From contig CAZIGM010000020.1 in assembly GCA_964538675.1 (NCBI GenBank), forward strand, positions 1 through 30,943: a stretch of 30,943 bases of DNA, in the 5' to 3' direction. Positions 1 to 8,392 of this stretch are shown piece after piece; the first letter of the stretch is position 1, and the number at the start of each line of letters is the position of its first letter. This stretch comes from CAZIGM01 sp964538675 (GTDB lineage Bacteria > Bacillota > Bacilli > Tepidibacillales > Tepidibacillaceae). The notes below the pieces were generated by a model. The model had not been told where the DNA came from and did not search any database. It worked only from the letters and a program-made list of their open reading frames with translations. Position numbers and translations under genes: made by a program.

Positions 1-982
1 TAAATTTTCTACCCATCTCCTTATATAAAGCTTCAACCTCTTTTCGCTCATTTAATCGTTCACCATATGGAGGATTACATATTAAAACACCATATTCCTC
101 ATTTATACTTAATTCACTTACAGCCATCCTTTGAAAATGTATCTCTTCATTAAAGCCTGCTTCAGATGCATTCCTAGTAGCAACACTAATAATTTTATTG
201 TCTATATCAGTACCAATAATACTAAGCTTACGATCAAATTGTGCCAAATCATGTGTTTCAGCTCTTGCATCGCGCCATATCTGCCTTGGTATAGCTAACC
301 ATTTCTCTGATACGAATTCACGATTCATTCCTGGAGCGATATTTTGCCCAATCATTGCTGCCTCGATTGGGATAGTCCCAGAACCACAGAATGGATCAAT
401 AAGTGGTCTTTCTGGATTCCAACGACTTAAACTAATTAGAGCAGCAGCCATTGTTTCTTTTAACGGAGCTGTACCTATCCAGTCTCGGTAACCACGTTTA
501 TGCAACCCAGGACCACTTGTATCGATAGTTAATGTTACAATATCCTTTAATAAAGCAACTTCAATTTTGAACATCGGCCCGTCTTCACTAAACCAATCTA
601 CTTTATATTTCTTTTTCATACTTTCTACAACTGCTTTTTTAACAATAGCCTGACAATCAGAAATACTGAAAAGAGTAGATTTTATAGATTTACCTTCGAC
701 TGGAAATTGTCCGTTTTTTTCAATCCAGTCATACCAAAGTAATGCTTTAGTTTTCTCAAATAGTTCTTCAAAGGTTACCGCTTTAAACTCAGCTATTTTT
801 AATCGTACACGATCAGCAGATCTTAACCAAAGATTTGTACGAGCAATTGCTGAAATATCTGCATTAAACTCTACCTTTCCATTATCAACTTTTACTTCAG
901 TATATCCTAATTTTTTTACTTCATTTGCAACAATGGATTCTAAACCAAATGTAGCAGTTGCAATTAATGTAACTTTTTGCAT
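1..982 (-). CDS. THUMP-domain class I SAM-dependent RNA methyltransferase (RlmL/YpsC type), 3' end cut by window edge
   Basis: The reading frame opens at an ATG (982-980) preceded by an AGGGG ribosome binding site around 991-995 and runs off the left edge with no stop, leaving about 327 residues. The N-terminal part (MQKVTLIATATFGLESIVAN) is typical of the ferredoxin-like plus THUMP region that binds structured RNA. The C-terminal part is a Rossmann methyltransferase: motif I DPFCGSGTIPIEA at about residue 195 binds SAM, and NPPYGER near the cut (about positions 50-75) is the catalytic motif of base N-methyltransferases. By family it should methylate a guanine N2 in 23S rRNA, as RlmL does, in the cytoplasm. 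The exact target base is not shown by the sequence. The gene diverges from the cold-shock gene to its right. Only a short C-terminal portion should be missing. Confidence 0.9.
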   Translation of the reverse strand, partial: MQKVTLIATATFGLESIVANEVKKLGYTEVKVDNGKVEFNADISAIARTNLWLRSADRVRLKIAEFKAVTFEELFEKTKALLWYDWIEKNGQFPVEGKSIKSTLFSISDCQAIVKKAVVESMKKKYKVDWFSEDGPMFKIEVALLKDIVTLTIDTSGPGLHKRGYRDWIGTAPLKETMAAALISLSRWNPERPLIDPFCGSGTIPIEAAMIGQNIAPGMNREFVSEKWLAIPRQIWRDARAETHDLAQFDRKLSIIGTDIDNKIISVATRNASEAGFNEEIHFQRMAVSELSINEEYGVLICNPPYGERLNERKEVEALYKEMGRKF

Positions 983-1146
983 TAACAATACCCCTATCTA
1001 ATACATTAAATTTTCCAACACCTATATTATCATATTTTAACAGATAACTTATTTATTAATCAAAACATAATATAAAGTAAATGAATTCTAATTTAAAAAT
1101 TATAATATATTTTAAATGATAATAACTACTTAATTAAAATAAAAAG

Positions 1147-1175
1147 TTGACTTATCAATATTTTTAAGGTATTAT
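1147..1175 (+). promoter_or_regulatory. Predicted sigma-A promoter of the cold-shock gene
   Basis: A -35 box TTGACT (1147-1152) and a -10 box TATTAT (1170-1175) are separated by exactly 17 bp. This predicts a transcript start near 1182 and a leader of about 190 nt before the csp start codon at 1372, the length expected of cold-shock mRNAs. Confidence 0.65.
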
Positions 1176-1181
1176 TTGATT

Positions 1182-1371
1182 GACCATTAAACAAGAAATA
1201 ATATTTGGATTGAATAATTAATCGTAACTTCTATGAAGTGTAGCGAGATATTACTATCCTACCTTTAATTAGAAAAATACGATTTTTTTATTTTATGTAA
1301 ATAATTTTAAAGTTAAATGGTTAGAATATATACTACACATAAGTGTAAAGTTATTTTTAGGAGGATTATGA
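1182..1371 (+). promoter_or_regulatory. Long 5' leader of the cold-shock mRNA (possible RNA thermosensor)
   Basis: About 190 nt without a gene lie between the predicted start of transcription and the csp start codon. The leader holds a small perfect hairpin (ACTTC/GAAGT, 1227-1239). It also holds a 14-nt sequence, AAAGTTAAATGGTT (1309-1322), repeated exactly at 1381-1394 near the start of the coding region. The predicted 5' end ACCATTAAAC (1183-1192) can pair at 9 of 10 positions with GTTAAATGGT in either copy, so two mutually exclusive folds are possible. Long structured leaders that refold in the cold are known for cspA genes. The specific switch here is my inference. Confidence 0.45.
1309..1322 (+). 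repeat. 14-nt direct repeat, leader copy (partner at 1381-1394)
   Basis: AAAGTTAAATGGTT occurs here in the untranslated leader and again 72 nt downstream, where it encodes Lys-Val-Lys-Trp-Phe of the cold-shock protein. The downstream copy is constrained by protein sequence, so the leader copy is the unexplained one. Confidence 0.8.
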
Positions 1372-1569
1372 ATGCAAGGTAAAGTTAAATGGTTTAATTC
1401 AGAAAAAGGTTTTGGATTTATTGAAGTAGATGGTGGAAATGATGTATTCGTACACTTTTCAGCTATTCAAGGAGACGGCTTCAAAACATTAGAAGAAGGT
1501 CAAGATGTTGGTTTTGAAATAGTTGATGGTGACCGCGGACCTCAAGCTGCTAATGTAGTTAAACTTTAA
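1372..1569 (+). CDS. csp: Cold-shock protein, CspA/CspB family
   Basis: A 65-residue protein, the normal size of the family, made of a single cold-shock (OB-fold) domain. The nucleic-acid binding motifs are present: RNP1 as KGFGFIEV and RNP2 as VFVHFSAI, with the conserved KWFN at the N-terminus. Proteins of this family bind single-stranded RNA and DNA and melt mRNA secondary structure, so they act as cytoplasmic RNA chaperones. The start is fixed by a perfect AGGAGG (1359-1364) seven bases upstream; an ATG four bases earlier (1368) is out of frame. The gene is monocistronic, with its own promoter, a long leader and its own terminator. Another RNA-remodelling protein, the DEAD-box helicase at 6908-8362, also has a long predicted leader. 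Confidence 0.97.
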   Translation: MQGKVKWFNSEKGFGFIEVDGGNDVFVHFSAIQGDGFKTLEEGQDVGFEIVDGDRGPQAANVVKL

Positions 1570-1618
1570 TAAATATATAAAAACTGATTTTTCTAAATTC
1601 CTAGAACGGAATTTTTTA

Positions 1619-1657
1619 AGAGTGTAGAGATACAATTGTTTCTCTATACTCTTTTTA
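1619..1657 (+). terminator. Rho-independent terminator after csp
   Basis: A 12-bp stem (AGAGTGTAGAGA 1619-1630 with TCTCTATACTCT 1641-1652, one G-T pair) closes a 10-nt loop. The second arm runs straight into a T tract. It lies 50 bp after the csp stop codon. Confidence 0.85.
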
Positions 1658-1660
1658 ATT

Positions 1661-1689
1661 TTGATTTCATACTAAGATAGAATTATATT
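1661..1689 (+). promoter_or_regulatory. Predicted promoter of the EF-G-like gene
   Basis: TTGATT (1661-1666) and TATATT (1684-1689) are spaced by 17 bp, immediately after the csp terminator. The resulting leader would be about 130 nt. The motif match is moderate in very AT-rich DNA. Confidence 0.45.
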
Positions 1690-1823
1690 TACATATATTG
1701 TTATATTATGGGCAAACTTAAATTTATAGCTTATTAAAAAGGATTTTTAAACATATTAATAGAATAATAAAAATAAATATAATGAATTTATTTCAAAAAA
1801 TGTACACTGAAGGAGGAAATTAT

Positions 1824-3851
1824 ATGAAGATTTACTCATCAGAGAACATTAGAAATGTAGGCTTAGTTTCCCATGGAGGAGCTGGAAAAACATCACTAAC
1901 AGAGGTCTTAGCTTTTATTACCGGCGCAGCAAAAAGATTAGGTAAGGTAGATGAAGGTAATACCATTTCTGATTATCATCCAGAAGAAATTAAACACAAT
2001 ATATCTATCAATACATCGCTAGTAGCTTGTGAATGGAATGAAACGAAAATTAATAATTTAGACACTCCAGGTTTTTCTGATTTTTTTGGTGAAATTGTTT
2101 GTACATTACGAGTAACAGATAGTTTATTAATGTTAATCGATGCATCTTCTGGTGTAGAAGTTAGTACTGAGATTATCTGGGATCATGCCGACCAAAGTAA
2201 TATACCACGATTTATATTTATTAATAAAATGGATCGTGAAAATGCCGACTTTTACAAATCAATTACCTCTTTACAAGAAACTTTTTCTCAAAGTATAGTA
2301 CCGATAGTTCTACCTATTGGTTCAGAAGATAATTTCTCTGGTATTATCGATTTAATTAATATGCAAGCATATAATTATGATAAGGGTAAAAACTCTAAGA
2401 TAGATATTCCTGAAGATATGAATGCACAAGTTAAGGAATATAGAGAGAAATTAATAGAAGTAATAGCTGAAGTTGATGACGATCTTACTATGAAATATCT
2501 TGAGGGTGAACAGTTCAATACTGATGATATTATTTTCGGTTTAAAAAAAGGAATTGTATCAGCTAATATAGTACCTGTACTATGTGGTTCTGCTCTAAAG
2601 AATATTGCATGTGATTATTTACTAGATATTTTAGTTAAATATGCACCTAGTCCACTAGATCGTATTGAAAATAAAAATATCGAAAAAGAATCTCCTGCTG
2701 CACTCGTATTCAAAACTATTGCCGACCCATATGTAGGAAAAATTAATTATATTAAAGTTCAACAAGGTACATTTAGCGGAGATAATCAATATATCAATAC
2801 AAGTTCAAACACAAATGAAAAAATCGGACAAATTTTTACAATGCAAGGGAAAAATCAAATACAAATCTCGGAATTAAATTTTGGTGACATTGGTGCTGTT
2901 GCAAAATTGAACAACACATCAACTAGTGATACTTTAACAGTCCAAGGAAGCAATATAGTTTATCCACGAATTGAATTTCCTTCCCCTACTCTATCTATTG
3001 CAATTGAACCAAAAACTAAAGTAGATGAAGATAAACTTGGTAATGCACTTCATAGACTATTAGACGAAGACCCAACACTTCATTTAGAAAATAATACTGA
3101 AACAAAACAAACTTTATTAACTGGTATGGGTGAAACACATATTGATATTATTATAGAAAAATTGAAAAATAAATTTGGTGTAGAAGTTAATGTAGTCGAA
3201 ACAAAAATCCCTTATCGTGAAACAATTCGTGGCTCAGCGACTAGGGTTGAGGCTAAACATAAAAAACAATCAGGTGGAGCAGGACAATATGGGCACGTAT
3301 TTATTGATATTGAACCTTTTCCAGATGGTGAATTAGAATTTGCCAAAAAAGTCTTTGGTGGTTCCGTTCCAAAACAATACTTCCCTGCAGTAGAAAAAGG
3401 TATTACAGAAGCAATGACAAAAGGTATTTTAGCTGGTTATCCTGTAATGAACATTAAAGTTACCTTAGTAGACGGTTCTTACCATCCAGTAGATTCTAAT
3501 GAAATGGCCTTTAAAATAGCTGGTTCATTAGCATTAAAAAAGGGTTGTGAACTTGCAAACCCAATACTATTAGAACCCTACCTTAATCTTGAAATAATTG
3601 TTCCCGATCAATATATGGGTGATATTATTGGTGACCTCAATAGTAAAAGAGGCAGAATTCTAAGCATGGAACCTAAAGGTAAACTACAATGTATAAAAGC
3701 TGTTGCACCTATGACGGAGTTTTATAGATATTCAATTGATCTCAAATCCATTACACATGGTCGAGGATCATATACTGCAGAATTTAGTCATTATGATGAA
3801 TTACCAGCCCATTTAGCAGAAAAAGTTATTGATGCAACAAATGATAATTAA
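1824..3851 (+). CDS. Elongation factor G-like translational GTPase (EF-G2 type)
   Basis: 675 residues with the full EF-G domain order. The GTPase domain has a P-loop SHGGAGKTS (16-24), NKMD (134-137) and CGSA near 255. Domains II, III, IV and V follow, including KKQSGGAGQYGHV and DGSYHPVDSNEMAFKIAGS in domain IV. The start is set at 1824 by AGGAGG at 1811-1816; an in-frame ATG at 1782 lacks such a site. It belongs with the non-canonical EF-G-like group rather than FusA. The P-loop carries GGAG, the switch I RGITI motif is replaced by KHNISI, and switch II reads DTPGFSDF, so the usual catalytic His is Phe84. It should bind the ribosome and GTP, but a role in normal translocation is uncertain. 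It stands alone, without the rpsL-rpsG-tuf neighbours of fusA. Confidence 0.9.
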   Translation: MKIYSSENIRNVGLVSHGGAGKTSLTEVLAFITGAAKRLGKVDEGNTISDYHPEEIKHNISINTSLVACEWNETKINNLDTPGFSDFFGEIVCTLRVTDSLLMLIDASSGVEVSTEIIWDHADQSNIPRFIFINKMDRENADFYKSITSLQETFSQSIVPIVLPIGSEDNFSGIIDLINMQAYNYDKGKNSKIDIPEDMNAQVKEYREKLIEVIAEVDDDLTMKYLEGEQFNTDDIIFGLKKGIVSANIVPVLCGSALKNIACDYLLDILVKYAPSPLDRIENKNIEKESPAALVFKTIADPYVGKINYIKVQQGTFSGDNQYINTSSNTNEKIGQIFTMQGKNQIQISELNFGDIGAVAKLNNTSTSDTLTVQGSNIVYPRIEFPSPTLSIAIEPKTKVDEDKLGNALHRLLDEDPTLHLENNTETKQTLLTGMGETHIDIIIEKLKNKFGVEVNVVETKIPYRETIRGSATRVEAKHKKQSGGAGQYGHVFIDIEPFPDGELEFAKKVFGGSVPKQYFPAVEKGITEAMTKGILAGYPVMNIKVTLVDGSYHPVDSNEMAFKIAGSLALKKGCELANPILLEPYLNLEIIVPDQYMGDIIGDLNSKRGRILSMEPKGKLQCIKAVAPMTEFYRYSIDLKSITHGRGSYTAEFSHYDELPAHLAEKVIDATNDN

Positions 3852-3860
3852 AATAATATA

Positions 3861-3901
3861 AAGAAAGGTTGACTCATATTATTGATGAGTCAACCTTTCT
3901 T
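3861..3901. terminator. Bidirectional terminator between converging genes
   Basis: A perfect 17-bp stem (3861-3877 with 3885-3901) around a 7-nt loop, with A and T runs on either side. It follows the EF-G-like stop, and its right arm touches the stop codon of the ABC exporter on the other strand, so it can end both transcripts. Confidence 0.9.
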
Positions 3902-5634
3902 TAATTGATAATTAATGTTTCGAATTGAGAATGATATAGGTCAAAATAAATACCTTTGTTTTTTATCAATTGTTCATGGGTACCCTCTTCTTCAATATTA
4001 TTTTCTGACAAAACAATAATTCTTTTTGCGTTTCTAATAGTTGCTAATCTGTGAGCAATGATAAATGTAGTTCTCTCCTTAGTTAATTCTTCTAATGATT
4101 TTTGTATTATTGTCTCGCTTAAATTATCTAAAGAAGAAGTAGCTTCGTCTAAAATTAGAATAGCTGGATTCTTTAAAAACATTCTCGCTATTGAAAGTCT
4201 TTGCTTTTGTCCACCTGAGAGCTTAATACCTCTCTCTCCTATATAAGTATCATATCCTTTTGGCAATTCAAGAATAAAATCATGTGCGTTAGCTAATTTC
4301 GCAGCACGTAAAATTTCTTCATCAGAAGCATCAATATTACCATATAATATATTCTCCTTTATTGTGCCAGCAAATAAGAATACATCTTGTTGAACTATCC
4401 CAATATTTTTACGCAAAGATTCAATTGTAACATCTCTAATATCTATCCCGTCAATCTTGATACTTCCTTCATCTATCTCATAAAATCTTGGAATAAGATT
4501 ACATAGAGTAGTTTTTCCAGCACCAGAAGGACCAACAATTGCAATTGTTTCATTAGGATTTACTGTTAAATTAATATTAGATAAGACTCCTTTATTATCA
4601 TTATAACTAAACTTAAGATTATTAAAGTCTATCTTCCCTTTAACATCTCTTAACTCAATTGCTCCTTCTTTATCAACTATTTCTGGTTCTGTATCCATAA
4701 TCTCTCTAAACCTTCTGAATCCAGCCATACCTTGTTGATATTGTTCAATAAATCTAGCTAATGTACGTAAAGGTTCTAAAAATAAACTTATATAAATAAT
4801 ATAGGCAATATAATCACCAACATTTACAAAACCTTTAGAAACAAAATATCCACCCGCAACAAGAGTAATTACTATTGATAGATTTGAAAAAAAATGAACA
4901 CCTGCATCAAAAAATCCAATATGTTTTACTGTCTTTGAACGAATATTTTTATATCGTGTATTACCTAAATCAAATTTACTTTTTTCATAATCTTCATTTG
5001 TAAAAGATTTTACAACTCTTATACCTGATATGCTATCTTCAACTTTAGCATTTATATCAGCTACACTCTCTCTATATTTTTGAAATATTTTCTTTAACTT
5101 GCTGTTATAGATAACCATAAAAAGAAACATTATAGGTATAATGGCAAAAACAATTAGAGTTAACCATACATTAATATATAAAAGTAAAATAAATGCACCT
5201 ACAACTCTTATTATTGAAATAAATAAGTCCTCTGGACCATGATGTGCTATCTCTGCAATATCTACTAAATCATTAACTATTCTAGACATTAAGTGTCCTG
5301 TTTTTGTATTATCAAAAAAATTATTTGAGAGTTTTTGAATATGATTAAATATATCTCTTCGCATATCATATTCCATTCTAGCTCCCAATACATGTCCATA
5401 GTAACCAATTATGTACTCAAAGAACATTCTAAATATAAACAGTACTAATAAAATTGCTCCAGCCTGATAAATTAAAGAAAATTGTTTGTTTGGAATAATA
5501 TTGTTAATAAGATCTCTCGTTACCATGGGGTAATATAAATCTATTAAAGATATAAAGATTGCACTAAATAAATCTAGTAATAATAATCCTATATGTGGTT
5601 TATAATACTTTATAAATTGTTTCATCTGCTTCAC
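3901..5634 (-). CDS. ABC transporter, fused permease and ATP-binding protein (MsbA/LmrA-like exporter half)
   Basis: 577 residues. An N-terminal exporter membrane domain of six helices occupies roughly residues 1-310. The nucleotide-binding domain has Walker A GPSGAGKTT, Q-loop VQQDVFLFAGTI, signature LSGGQKQR, Walker B AILILDEATSSLD and the switch His in IIAHRLAT, so it should be an active ATPase. Such half-transporters work as homodimers or heterodimers and export lipids, drugs or peptides; no partner half-transporter is adjacent, which favours a homodimer. The substrate cannot be told from sequence. The first codon used here is GTG at 5634; an in-frame ATG three codons later (5625) is equally possible because neither has a strong ribosome site. 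It lies 30 bp after mnmA and is probably co-transcribed with it. Confidence 0.93.
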   Translation of the reverse strand: MKQMKQFIKYYKPHIGLLLLDLFSAIFISLIDLYYPMVTRDLINNIIPNKQFSLIYQAGAILLVLFIFRMFFEYIIGYYGHVLGARMEYDMRRDIFNHIQKLSNNFFDNTKTGHLMSRIVNDLVDIAEIAHHGPEDLFISIIRVVGAFILLLYINVWLTLIVFAIIPIMFLFMVIYNSKLKKIFQKYRESVADINAKVEDSISGIRVVKSFTNEDYEKSKFDLGNTRYKNIRSKTVKHIGFFDAGVHFFSNLSIVITLVAGGYFVSKGFVNVGDYIAYIIYISLFLEPLRTLARFIEQYQQGMAGFRRFREIMDTEPEIVDKEGAIELRDVKGKIDFNNLKFSYNDNKGVLSNINLTVNPNETIAIVGPSGAGKTTLCNLIPRFYEIDEGSIKIDGIDIRDVTIESLRKNIGIVQQDVFLFAGTIKENILYGNIDASDEEILRAAKLANAHDFILELPKGYDTYIGERGIKLSGGQKQRLSIARMFLKNPAILILDEATSSLDNLSETIIQKSLEELTKERTTFIIAHRLATIRNAKRIIVLSENNIEEEGTHEQLIKNKGIYFDLYHSQFETLIIN

Positions 5635-5664
5635 ACTTCACTTTCAACATTTAAGTAACAAAAA

Positions 5665-6765
5665 TTAATCCTTATATACTATATCGATTGTTCCTCCTCC
5701 TAAACATATCTCGTCCATATAAAAAACAACTGCCTGTCCAGGGGTAATCGCTTTTTGCTGATAATCAAAAAACACATCACATGTATTATTTTCTCTAATT
5801 TTAACTGTAACCTTTTGGTCCGACTGACGATATCGAAACTTTGCAGTACACGAAAAAGTTGATTCTATTTGATCTTTGTTTATCCAATTGACATCTATTG
5901 CAGATAATCCTTTAGAATATAAGCTTGGATGACTCTCTCCTTGTACAACATAAAGAATATTTTTTTCTAAATCCTTTTCTGCAACAAACCAAGGTTCTCC
6001 AGTGCCTTGCCCTCCAACTCCAATACCTCTACGTTGTCCCAACGTATAATACATTAATCCCTGATGTTCACCTAGTAATTTATTATCATCAAGAGAACGG
6101 ATATCCCCTCTTGTTGCAGATATATATTTACTAATAAACTCACGAAAATTGCGTTCTCCAATAAAACAAATCCCTGTACTATCTTTCTTCTTAGCTGTAG
6201 CTAATCCAGCATTTTTTGCAATTTCCCTAATTTGAGGTTTAACTAAATTTCCTATTGGAAATATAGTTTTTGCTAATTGTTTTTGATTTAACTGATTTAA
6301 GAAATATGTTTGGTCCTTATTATTATCAACACCTCGTAAAAGTTTAAATTCATTATCGAGAAAATCAATGCGTGCATAATGACCAGTAGCAATATAATCA
6401 CATTCTAAATTAATAGCTTTATTCAGAAAATCCCCAAATTTAATTTCTCTATTGCACAATACATCAGGATTTGGTGTTCTACCTTTCTTATATTCTTCCA
6501 AAAAGAATGAAAATACCTTCTCCATATATTCTTTTTCAAAATTAACTGAATAAGCAGGAATACCAATTTGATCACAAACCCGTTTTACATCATCAAAATC
6601 CTCAGCAGCAGTGCATTGCCCAAACTCGTCTAAATCACTCCAATTCCGCATAAAAAGTCCTATTACTTCATATCCTTCTTCTTTTAATAATAATGCTGCA
6701 ACTGAAGAATCTACACCGCCGGACATCCCTATAATAACCCTTGTATCCTTTTTTGCTTTTTCCAT
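5665..6765 (-). CDS. mnmA: tRNA-specific 2-thiouridylase MnmA
   Basis: 366 residues, the normal MnmA length. It activates U34 of tRNA-Lys, -Glu and -Gln with ATP and inserts sulfur to give 2-thiouridine. The PP-loop motif GMSGGVDSS (residues 13-21) binds ATP. The two catalytic cysteines are present: C104 in NPDVLCNREIKFG and C200 in STGICFIGERNF. The DQTYFL motif (151-156) for tRNA contact is also intact. I place the start at the ATG 6765-6763, which has AGAGG nine bases upstream; the frame continues upstream to a TTG at 6783 without a better site. It is the first gene of a two-gene unit with the ABC exporter. The sulfur donor gene (a cysteine desulfurase) is not in the window. Confidence 0.96.
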   Translation of the reverse strand: MEKAKKDTRVIIGMSGGVDSSVAALLLKEEGYEVIGLFMRNWSDLDEFGQCTAAEDFDDVKRVCDQIGIPAYSVNFEKEYMEKVFSFFLEEYKKGRTPNPDVLCNREIKFGDFLNKAINLECDYIATGHYARIDFLDNEFKLLRGVDNNKDQTYFLNQLNQKQLAKTIFPIGNLVKPQIREIAKNAGLATAKKKDSTGICFIGERNFREFISKYISATRGDIRSLDDNKLLGEHQGLMYYTLGQRRGIGVGGQGTGEPWFVAEKDLEKNILYVVQGESHPSLYSKGLSAIDVNWINKDQIESTFSCTAKFRYRQSDQKVTVKIRENNTCDVFFDYQQKAITPGQAVVFYMDEICLGGGTIDIVYKD

Positions 6766-6866
6766 TTTATTCAACCTCTTCAATTGATATTATTAGCTAT
6801 AGCTATTTTACAATTTATTAAGATTAATTTAAATTTTTAATAAATTATATATACTCTGAATAAATT

Positions 6867-6903
6867 AAAATGACTGTTAATTATTACAGTCATTTTTTAT
6901 TTT
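6867..6903 (-). terminator. Terminator after the DEAD-box helicase gene (works best in the + direction)
   Basis: An 11-bp stem AAAATGACTGT (6867-6877) / ACAGTCATTTT (6886-6896) with an 8-nt loop lies between the helicase stop and mnmA. Read on the minus strand it is followed by a broken T run; the plus-strand T run is longer. It should separate helicase and mnmA transcripts. Confidence 0.7.
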
Positions 6904-6907
6904 TTTA

Positions 6908-8362
6908 TTAATTATTATGTTTTTTAAAGTTTCTATCTCGTTGATATTTCTTTCTATTTCTGCTTTTACTTCCACTTCCACTTCTACTTCTATTATCACG
7001 AAAATCCTTCTTCTTATCATATTTTTTTCTATCTTCTTTTACTCTTAAAGGATTCTCAGAGGTTAATTGAATAGGAGTCGTATCAGGTTCCTTAACCAGC
7101 ATTTTTAATGCAGCAGATATAAGAGTAACAGAATCATATTCTTCTAAAAGCTCTTCTGCAACATTTTTATATTGATTATAATTATTTTCTTCAATAACAC
7201 TAATTAATTTTTCTGTTATTATTCTTTTTTGTCCCTCTAAAGCGTCAGTAACAGTCGGTACATTTTTTCGCTCAATCTTTTTTCTAGTTGATCTTTCAAT
7301 AGCTTTTAGATGGGCTATCTCTCTAGGAGTTATAAATGTTATTGCTAAACCTGATTTCCCAGCTCTACCCGTTCTTCCAATTCGATGGACATAACTCTCT
7401 GGATCTTGCGGAATATCAAAATTAAAAACATGTGTTACTCCTGAAATGTCTAAACCTCTAGCTGCAACATCAGTTGCTACTAAAACCTCAATTGTACCTT
7501 CTTTAAATTTTCTCATAACAGAATCACGTTTAGCTTGAGTAAGATCTCCATGAATACCTTCTGCAGAATAACCCCGTTTACTTAAGGCTTCAGATAACTC
7601 ATCTACGCGTCTTTTTGTTCTACCAAAAACGATTGCCAATTCTGGTGAATGTATATCAAAGATTAGACAAAGAACATCAAGTTTTTGCTTTTCTTTTACT
7701 TCCATATAGTGTTGTTCTATGTTAGGAACAGTAATTTCTTTCGCTTTAACTTTTATTAATTCTGGATTCACCATGAATTTTTGTGACAATTTTTGAATTC
7801 TTTCTGGCATAGTAGCAGAAAAAAGTAGTGTTTGTCTCTTTGATGGAATCTCTAGTAGTATTGTTTCAATGTCTTCAATGAATCCCATATTTAACATTTC
7901 ATCAGCTTCATCGATAATGACCATCTCAATACTGTCTAATCTAATTGTTTTTCTCCTTATATGATCTAATAATCTACCTGGAGTTCCAACAATTACTTGA
8001 GGTTTATTTTTTAATGCTCTTATTTGGCGTGTAATTTCTTGACCACCATAAATAGGTAAAGTACGAATTCCTTTAAATTGACCAATTTTATTTAATTCTT
8101 CTGCAACCTGAACAGCTAATTCCCTAGTTGGAGTTAAAACAATGCCTTGAATTTTACCTGTATCGATGTTTGCTCTTTCGACTAATGGTATACCGAAAGC
8201 TGCTGTTTTACCTGTACCTGTCTGAGCTTGACCTATTAAATCTTTTTCATCCATTACTAATGGAATTGTTTGATCCTGAATAGGAGTTGTTTCTTCAAAT
8301 CCCATATTAATAACTGATTTAATTACTTGTTGGCTTAAACCTAATTCTTCAAACTTTCTCAA
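6908..8362 (-). CDS. cshA: DEAD-box ATP-dependent RNA helicase (CshA/DeaD-like)
   Basis: 484 residues. All helicase motifs are present: Q motif TTPIQDQTIP, motif I AQTGTGKT (46-53), PTRELA (78-83), GTPGR (126-130), DEAD (151-154), SAT near 183, ATDVAARGLDI near 300 and HRIGRTGRAG near 325. The last 30 or so residues form a basic Ser/Arg/Lys-rich tail, typical of RNA-binding tails in CshA-type enzymes. It should unwind RNA in ribosome assembly and mRNA decay, often under cold stress. The start is a TTG at 8362 with an AGGAG site 11 bases upstream. An ATG between them is in another frame and stops after seven codons. The gene has its own promoter about 340 bp upstream, with a structured repeat element lying in the predicted leader. 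Confidence 0.94.
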   Translation of the reverse strand: MRKFEELGLSQQVIKSVINMGFEETTPIQDQTIPLVMDEKDLIGQAQTGTGKTAAFGIPLVERANIDTGKIQGIVLTPTRELAVQVAEELNKIGQFKGIRTLPIYGGQEITRQIRALKNKPQVIVGTPGRLLDHIRRKTIRLDSIEMVIIDEADEMLNMGFIEDIETILLEIPSKRQTLLFSATMPERIQKLSQKFMVNPELIKVKAKEITVPNIEQHYMEVKEKQKLDVLCLIFDIHSPELAIVFGRTKRRVDELSEALSKRGYSAEGIHGDLTQAKRDSVMRKFKEGTIEVLVATDVAARGLDISGVTHVFNFDIPQDPESYVHRIGRTGRAGKSGLAITFITPREIAHLKAIERSTRKKIERKNVPTVTDALEGQKRIITEKLISVIEENNYNQYKNVAEELLEEYDSVTLISAALKMLVKEPDTTPIQLTSENPLRVKEDRKKYDKKKDFRDNRSRSGSGSKSRNRKKYQRDRNFKKHNN

Positions 8363-8392
8363 TTTCTTTCATTCTCCTCTAAAGTAAAAAAT

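Noticed and set aside
198..491. Plus-strand ORF of 97 codons inside the methyltransferase gene
   Set aside because: It is antisense to a clear methyltransferase with conserved motifs and shows no domain of its own. The same applies to the other antisense ORFs, for example 12322-12795, 10396-10659 and 17528-17791.
1782..1823. Earlier ATG for the EF-G-like gene (14 extra residues)
   Set aside because: The ATG at 1824 has a perfect AGGAGG seven bases upstream, which lies inside the would-be extension; the extra residues do not resemble EF-G.
6784..6866. Promoter for mnmA (TTGTAA ... TAATAT)
   Set aside because: The spacing is only 15 bp and the region is almost pure A/T, so the match carries little weight.
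8350..8385. Seven-codon ORF (MKEIEKV) overlapping the helicase start as a leader peptide or frameshift
   Set aside because: Its ATG is only one to three bases from the ribosome site, too close to initiate well, and the helicase frame is intact from the TTG.
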